From Nitrospira sp. SG-bin2 (GTDB taxonomy: Bacteria > Nitrospirota > Nitrospiria > Nitrospirales > Nitrospiraceae): DNA of 64,000 nt. The notes beneath the pieces were generated by a model. It made no database searches. It was not told the origin of the DNA and saw only the letters and a list, made by a program, of their open reading frames with translations. Numbering within the stretch: position 1 is the stretch's first letter; every line of letters begins with the position of its first letter. Made by a program: the position numbers and the translations under genes. Shown in pieces: positions 60,466 through 64,000 of the stretch. The stretch is taken from the NCBI GenBank assembly GCA_002083405.1, contig LVWT01000045.1, positions 18,321 through 82,320 of the forward strand, given 5' to 3'.

Positions 60466-61272
60466 ATGGATTCTCCAAGCGACAGCTACGAACAAACTGA
60501 GCTGCCCTACCAGGTCCGTGTCGAAAAGTTCGAGGGACCGCTCGATCTGTTGCTTCACCTGATCAAGAAAAACGAGATCAATATTTACGACATTCCGATC
60601 GCCCTGATCGCTCAACAGTACTTAGAATACATTGAGGCAATGAAGGATCTGAACCTCAACGTGGCCGGGGATTTTCTCGTGATGGCGGCGACACTGCTCC
60701 AGATCAAATCGAAGATGCTGTTGCCTGCCGATGAGGCGGCGTTGGATGAGGAAGACGGGCCAGATCCACGAGAGGAACTTGTCCGGCGGCTGTTGGAATA
60801 TAAAACGTACAAGGAAGCGGCGACCAGGCTCGATGGGCAGGAAAAGATGTGGCGCGAGATTTTCAGCCGGGAGCAGCCACCGACAGAACCGGTCGAGACG
60901 GATGAGACGCTTCTGGAGAACGTCTCCTTGTTCGATCTCGTGGATGCACTCCAGGGGATTTTGGACCGCAATCCCGGCAAAAAGCTGATCGAGATCATGC
61001 CTGACAATCTCACGGTGCGGGAACGGATGAATGTGATTCTCGAACTGCTGGAAGGCAAAGACTCGGTGTCGTTTGTCGACTTGTTTGAGCAGACCAGCCA
61101 CCGGCTGGTCGTGATCGTGACATTTTTGGCGATGTTGGAACTGATTCGGCTGCGGGTGGCGCGGGTGTTCCAAGCGGAAGCGTTTGGGCCGATTCTGGTC
61201 TCGCGGGCATTCTCGCTGGTTCCAGACCCTGCCGAACTCGATGATGTGGATGTGGAATGGAGGGGGACATGA
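60466..61272 (+). CDS. scpA: Segregation and condensation protein A
   Basis: 268 residues, normal length. YQVRVEKFEGPLDLLLHLIK at the start binds SMC, and KNEINIYDIPIALIAQQYLE and NLNVAGDFLVMAATLLQIKS are the family signatures. C-terminal winged helix (VSFVDLFEQTSHRLVVIVTF, LVIV... LELIRLRVARVFQAEAFG). It is the kleisin of the SMC-ScpAB condensin that organises the chromosome. scpB overlaps its stop by 4 bases (ATGA). Confidence 0.95.
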   Translation: MDSPSDSYEQTELPYQVRVEKFEGPLDLLLHLIKKNEINIYDIPIALIAQQYLEYIEAMKDLNLNVAGDFLVMAATLLQIKSKMLLPADEAALDEEDGPDPREELVRRLLEYKTYKEAATRLDGQEKMWREIFSREQPPTEPVETDETLLENVSLFDLVDALQGILDRNPGKKLIEIMPDNLTVRERMNVILELLEGKDSVSFVDLFEQTSHRLVVIVTFLAMLELIRLRVARVFQAEAFGPILVSRAFSLVPDPAELDDVDVEWRGT

Positions 61273-62141
61273 CTCCAGTGACGGAAGAGTTGATTCAAGA
61301 GGTATCTGAGGTTGAGTCCGCGACAGCCGGGCTGGAACAGGAATCTGGTGGCCTATCCGATATGGACAAGACAGCAGAGACGGCTTCCATAGCCGACGCA
61401 GCGCAGACCATTGCGGAGCGGGAACTGAAGGCCATTCTCGAATCCTTGCTCTTTGTCTCCCCGGAGCCGCTTTCGGCCGTGCGGCTTGTCTCGGTGTTGG
61501 GAGATGTGACCAAGGCCGAGGTCGAGCGGACGTTGCGAAGTCTTGGGGAAGAGCTTGAGCAGGAAGGGCGGGGCATCCGGCTCGTGGAAGTCGCCGGTGG
61601 GTATCGCTTGGTCACCAAGCAGGAATATGCGCCGTGGATCAAGCGTTTGGATAAGGCCAAGTCTGCCACGAAGTTGTCACGGTCCGCACTCGAATCACTC
61701 GCCATCATTGCCTATAAGCAGCCGCTTGTCCGTTCGGAAATCGAGGAGATCCGCGGGGTGGAGACATCCGGTGTGGTGCGAACCTTGTTGGAGCGGAAGC
61801 TGGTGCGTATCGTCGGACGCAAGGAGGTGCCGGGCCGTCCGATCATGTACGGGACAACAAAGTTTTTTCTTGAGCATTTCGGATTGAATGATTTGTCGCA
61901 GCTTCCGCCGTTGCGTGAGTTCAAAGAACTCGGCGAGGCGGAACAGGCGTTGCTGCCGATGGATGAGGCTCTGCCGGTGACGGTCGATGAAACAGCCACA
62001 GACCACGTGGCGAAGTCGATCGAGGGGATCTGCCAGGAGTCGCTGTCTTTGAACGGAGAAGAGGTTTCCGTCGAGTTCAAGGCCGACGAAGAGTTGAAAG
62101 GCCACGAAGAGCTCGCCGGCGAGCCGGTTGAGCAGGCGTAG
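61269..62141 (+). CDS. scpB: Segregation and condensation protein B
   Basis: 290 residues. Two winged-helix domains: LKAILESLLFVSPEPLSAVR with LEQEGRGIRLVEVAGGYRLV, and LSRSALESLAIIAYKQPLVR with the highly conserved EIEEIRGVETSGVVRTLLER and VPGRPIMYGTTKFFLEHFGL. It binds ScpA in the SMC complex. Flanking N-terminal (about 1-45) and C-terminal (about 215-290) acidic extensions are longer than usual. The ATG at 61269 has the better SD (gagggg); one 12 bases upstream is also open. Confidence 0.95.
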   Translation: MTPVTEELIQEVSEVESATAGLEQESGGLSDMDKTAETASIADAAQTIAERELKAILESLLFVSPEPLSAVRLVSVLGDVTKAEVERTLRSLGEELEQEGRGIRLVEVAGGYRLVTKQEYAPWIKRLDKAKSATKLSRSALESLAIIAYKQPLVRSEIEEIRGVETSGVVRTLLERKLVRIVGRKEVPGRPIMYGTTKFFLEHFGLNDLSQLPPLREFKELGEAEQALLPMDEALPVTVDETATDHVAKSIEGICQESLSLNGEEVSVEFKADEELKGHEELAGEPVEQA

Positions 62142-62213
62142 AAGGTCCCTTCTTGGTTCTCGATGGAGCGGTTTTCTCTCAAGGGTAGATTCACATCCCC
62201 CTCGCTGCTCATA

Positions 62214-62349
62214 TAAGGGGCAGGCTGAGCTGACCCCGTTCCCCTATCGGCAACATGAGTGTCCGCTGGTCAAGATCGAGGGGCATCTGGGTGTCCGCTA
62301 TGCGCCCATCAGCCGTCGACTCAAACAGGCTGAGCAGGAATATGTGTGA
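62214..62349 (+). pseudogene. Possible relic of a transposase C-terminus (REP-associated type)
   Basis: The frame ending at 62349 reads PFPYRQHECPLVKIEGHLGV then RYAPISRRLKQAEQEYV. The pattern I-G-x-HLGV-x-Y-x-x-ISRxLKxAE resembles the helix-turn-helix end of REP-associated tyrosine transposases and similar DNA-binding proteins. Nothing upstream continues it. Assignment from memory of the family; low certainty. Confidence 0.35.
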
Positions 62350-62397
62350 TTGCAAGACCGGACCCTGGTTTTACAAAAACCATTCAAAAAGGCAACC

Positions 62398-63390
62398 ATG
62401 CAAAATAAGTCTTTCGCCCACCGGATGAAAGAATATCAGACTGCCTGGGCTAACAAGAATGGACTCACCCACCTGTTAGAGCCACGCCATGATTCGCAGC
62501 CGTCATGGGTCTTAAAAAGAGAACACAAGACCAGAAATCTGCTGAACCCCACTTGGTGGAAGCTCATCCCCGAAGGCCATGAGCATCTATGGGCGAGAGC
62601 ACTGAACTCCAGTCAATGTTTCGGCCTGAACCTCTTTGGGGCACTGGCAGAGAACTCCATTTTGGCAAAACGAGTCCTCGAAATGCTGCTGCCTCATCGA
62701 ACACTTGAAAAGAACGATGTGGTTACCGTTTGCTTCGAGCACACACCAGAGGGAACGCGCGAGTGGTTAGGAGAGATCAAGACGCGTCAGCCGACACAGG
62801 TGGATGTATTCTTCACAGTGACACGGAGGGAGAAGCCAATTGGGTATCTTCTCGTGGAAGTAAAATTCACGGAAGACGAGTTTGGGTCTTGTCGGGGAGC
62901 AGTTCCACCAAAACCTGGAAAGGATGGCAACTTGGATTCGTCGCGGTGTCTCAACTTCCAAGCCGTATTCAAAAGTCCCAAAACGATGTGTTGGATGGCT
63001 GAACCTGGAAATGGGCGACACTATTGGGACTTTATGCTTTCTGCTGCTACTCCTTTCAAGTTCGCTTCAGTGATTGCCTGTCCGTTCCGGCAGAGTCTCT
63101 ACCAGTTGATGCGGAACCAGGTTCTGGCTCTTGCGTTGGTCCAAAACACATCCGCTGAGTGGGCGGAGTTTGGGGTGTGTCTTCATCCTGGGAATGAAGA
63201 AGTTCGTCAACTCTCGGATGCTGTTTTGGGGCACACAGATGCATTGGATGCGTTCAGTGCGATTCTTCCCGATAAGGCAAAAACCATCGAAATTTCTCCA
63301 TCCAAAATCATCGAACTTGGAAGAAGAAATGACCCGTCTTTATCACAGTGGGCGGACTGGATGGTCTCTCGCTATGATCTTCATTTGTGA
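62398..63390 (+). CDS. PD-(D/E)XK-like nuclease candidate, function unknown
   Basis: 330 residues from the ATG at 62398 (SD aaagg). Residues about 130-175 contain QVDVFFTVTRREKPIGYLLV and EVKFTEDEFGSC, i.e. D followed 17 residues later by E-x-K, the arrangement of PD-(D/E)XK restriction-type nucleases, with GCRG/CRGA and a FQAVF segment after it. It may be an orphan restriction enzyme. No methyltransferase is adjacent on either side. Composition is lower in GC. Convergent by 10 bases with the phosphatase. Confidence 0.6.
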   Translation: MQNKSFAHRMKEYQTAWANKNGLTHLLEPRHDSQPSWVLKREHKTRNLLNPTWWKLIPEGHEHLWARALNSSQCFGLNLFGALAENSILAKRVLEMLLPHRTLEKNDVVTVCFEHTPEGTREWLGEIKTRQPTQVDVFFTVTRREKPIGYLLVEVKFTEDEFGSCRGAVPPKPGKDGNLDSSRCLNFQAVFKSPKTMCWMAEPGNGRHYWDFMLSAATPFKFASVIACPFRQSLYQLMRNQVLALALVQNTSAEWAEFGVCLHPGNEEVRQLSDAVLGHTDALDAFSAILPDKAKTIEISPSKIIELGRRNDPSLSQWADWMVSRYDLHL

Positions 63391-63857
63391 CTCAAGATCA
63401 TTTCAATCTGAATAGGCGTCAGCAACGAGCGGGGATGATGTTGGCCTACCCATCGAATAGCGTCTCTCCCAGGGATTTTCATGACCTTCATAACTAGAAA
63501 GATCGCAAAAAGTGCGGTGCGTCCGATTCCGGCAGAGCAGTGAATCAGTGCACTCTGAGAAGCATTGGCATACTCAAGCGTTTTTGTGATGGCGACTTCT
63601 AATCGTTCGTGCGAAGGAATCCCATAGTTTGGAATCGGAAAGTGGATCACTTGGAAACCCTGTGTCGAGTAAAACTCTGGAAGATTCCGTTGAGTTTGTT
63701 CTAGGTATTCTTCATTTTCTGCAAGAACAACTACGACGGAAATATCTTGTCTTTTCAATTCGGGAAATAACTCACCATCCTGATCATAGATGCCAAAAGG
63801 CATGGGACTACCGAAGACACGTCCAGGTAGTCCCAACGGAAACTCTGTGAAGATCAT
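63381..63857 (-). CDS. Dual-specificity/tyrosine phosphatase-like protein
   Basis: 158 residues. The P-loop ALIHCSAGIGRTALFAI fits HCxxGxxR with the Cys nucleophile and Arg. The general-acid Asp candidate is in LKRQDISVVVVLAENEEY or the loop before HFPIPNYG. GLPGRVFGSPMPFG is the N-terminal start of the cyclin-like phosphatase fold. Acts on phosphotyrosine or other phosphate esters; substrate unknown. 3' end overlaps the nuclease gene by 10 bases, which points to acquisition together. Confidence 0.82.
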   Translation of the reverse strand: MIFTEFPLGLPGRVFGSPMPFGIYDQDGELFPELKRQDISVVVVLAENEEYLEQTQRNLPEFYSTQGFQVIHFPIPNYGIPSHERLEVAITKTLEYANASQSALIHCSAGIGRTALFAIFLVMKVMKIPGRDAIRWVGQHHPRSLLTPIQIEMILSHK

Positions 63858-64000
63858 TGCGAATTACGCTCGAACAGTTTGAAGTAGGGGGGAGAGTAGC
63901 ATGGCCAGATTGCGTGCTTCAAATAAGGGTGTTGACCATCAATAGAACCAAAAAATGGGGTCAAGTTGAGGTGGCCCCGAAAAAACAGACACGTGAGTTA
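63858..64000. other. Window end, possible mobile-element edge
   Basis: No gene seen in the last 143 bases. The final stretch has wording (ggtggccccgaaaaaacaga) of the type found at insertion-sequence ends, but only one end is present, so nothing can be asserted. Confidence 0.25.

Noticed and set aside
1..64000. tRNA, rRNA, CRISPR arrays and riboswitches
   Set aside because: No cloverleaf T-loop wording, no regularly spaced repeats of 25-40 bases, no FMN or purine riboswitch core upstream of the rib and pur genes.

Overview
The window looks like a chromosomal segment of a nitrite-oxidising Nitrospira species. The strongest single indicator is a secreted chlorite dismutase at 31646-32446, which resembles the Nitrospira defluvii enzyme as I remember it, including the heme His / catalytic Arg spacing. 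Moderately high GC, many Nitrospira-like hypothetical proteins and divided de novo purine genes fit. No tRNA, rRNA or CRISPR array was seen. Species assignment is inference.

Layout. 0-3 kb: the end of rpoN (sigma-54), a frameshifted hpf and rapZ. 3-8 kb: the pilMNOPQ type IV pilus operon ending in a clear terminator. 8-13.5 kb: aroB, nadE, then glnB-glnA, with a sigma-54 type -24/-12 promoter upstream of glnB. 13.5-20 kb: a TPR-PilZ protein, an Old Yellow Enzyme homologue, an RsuA-type pseudouridine synthase, a CBS/PsiE/small-protein operon on the minus strand and a gene-poor stretch with a Fic-protein relic. 20.3-24.4 kb: two divergent single-module GlnE-like proteins, one with N-terminal GlnD-type ACT domains. 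24.5-27.8 kb: rpoH, groES and groEL on the minus strand. 28-40 kb: ribBA-ribH-nusB followed by a purine run (purB, purC, purS, purQ, purL, purF) into which chlorite dismutase, small membrane or exported proteins and a hicBA toxin-antitoxin pair are inserted. 40-50.7 kb: PilZ, a degenerate metallo-beta-lactamase, TPR and methyltransferase genes, an exported gluzincin-like peptidase, recG and a short Ppx/GppA. 50.7-56.4 kb: an accessory stretch with HicAB, several unknown genes of lower GC, an orphan XRE regulator, VapBC and a nucleotidyltransferase pair. It is interspersed with three decayed C-terminal ends of one methyltransferase family, whose intact member sits at 56371-57861. 58-62 kb: a cupredoxin, a histone-H1-like protein, a pentapeptide-repeat protein and scpAB. 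62-64 kb: a transposase relic, a PD-(D/E)XK-like nuclease and a dual-specificity phosphatase.

How it fits together. RpoN, the sigma-54-type promoter of glnB, PII, glutamine synthetase with its adenylylation tyrosine at residue 397 and the unusual divided GlnE pair form a nitrogen-control set within 24 kb. The purine genes form one long co-directional block in which several inserted genes overlap their neighbours by 4 bp (ATGA), suggesting translational coupling. Many intergenic gaps in these blocks are filled with short-period degenerate word repeats, some of which have been read into the ends of proteins (RibH, NusB, the plus-strand GlnE-like protein).
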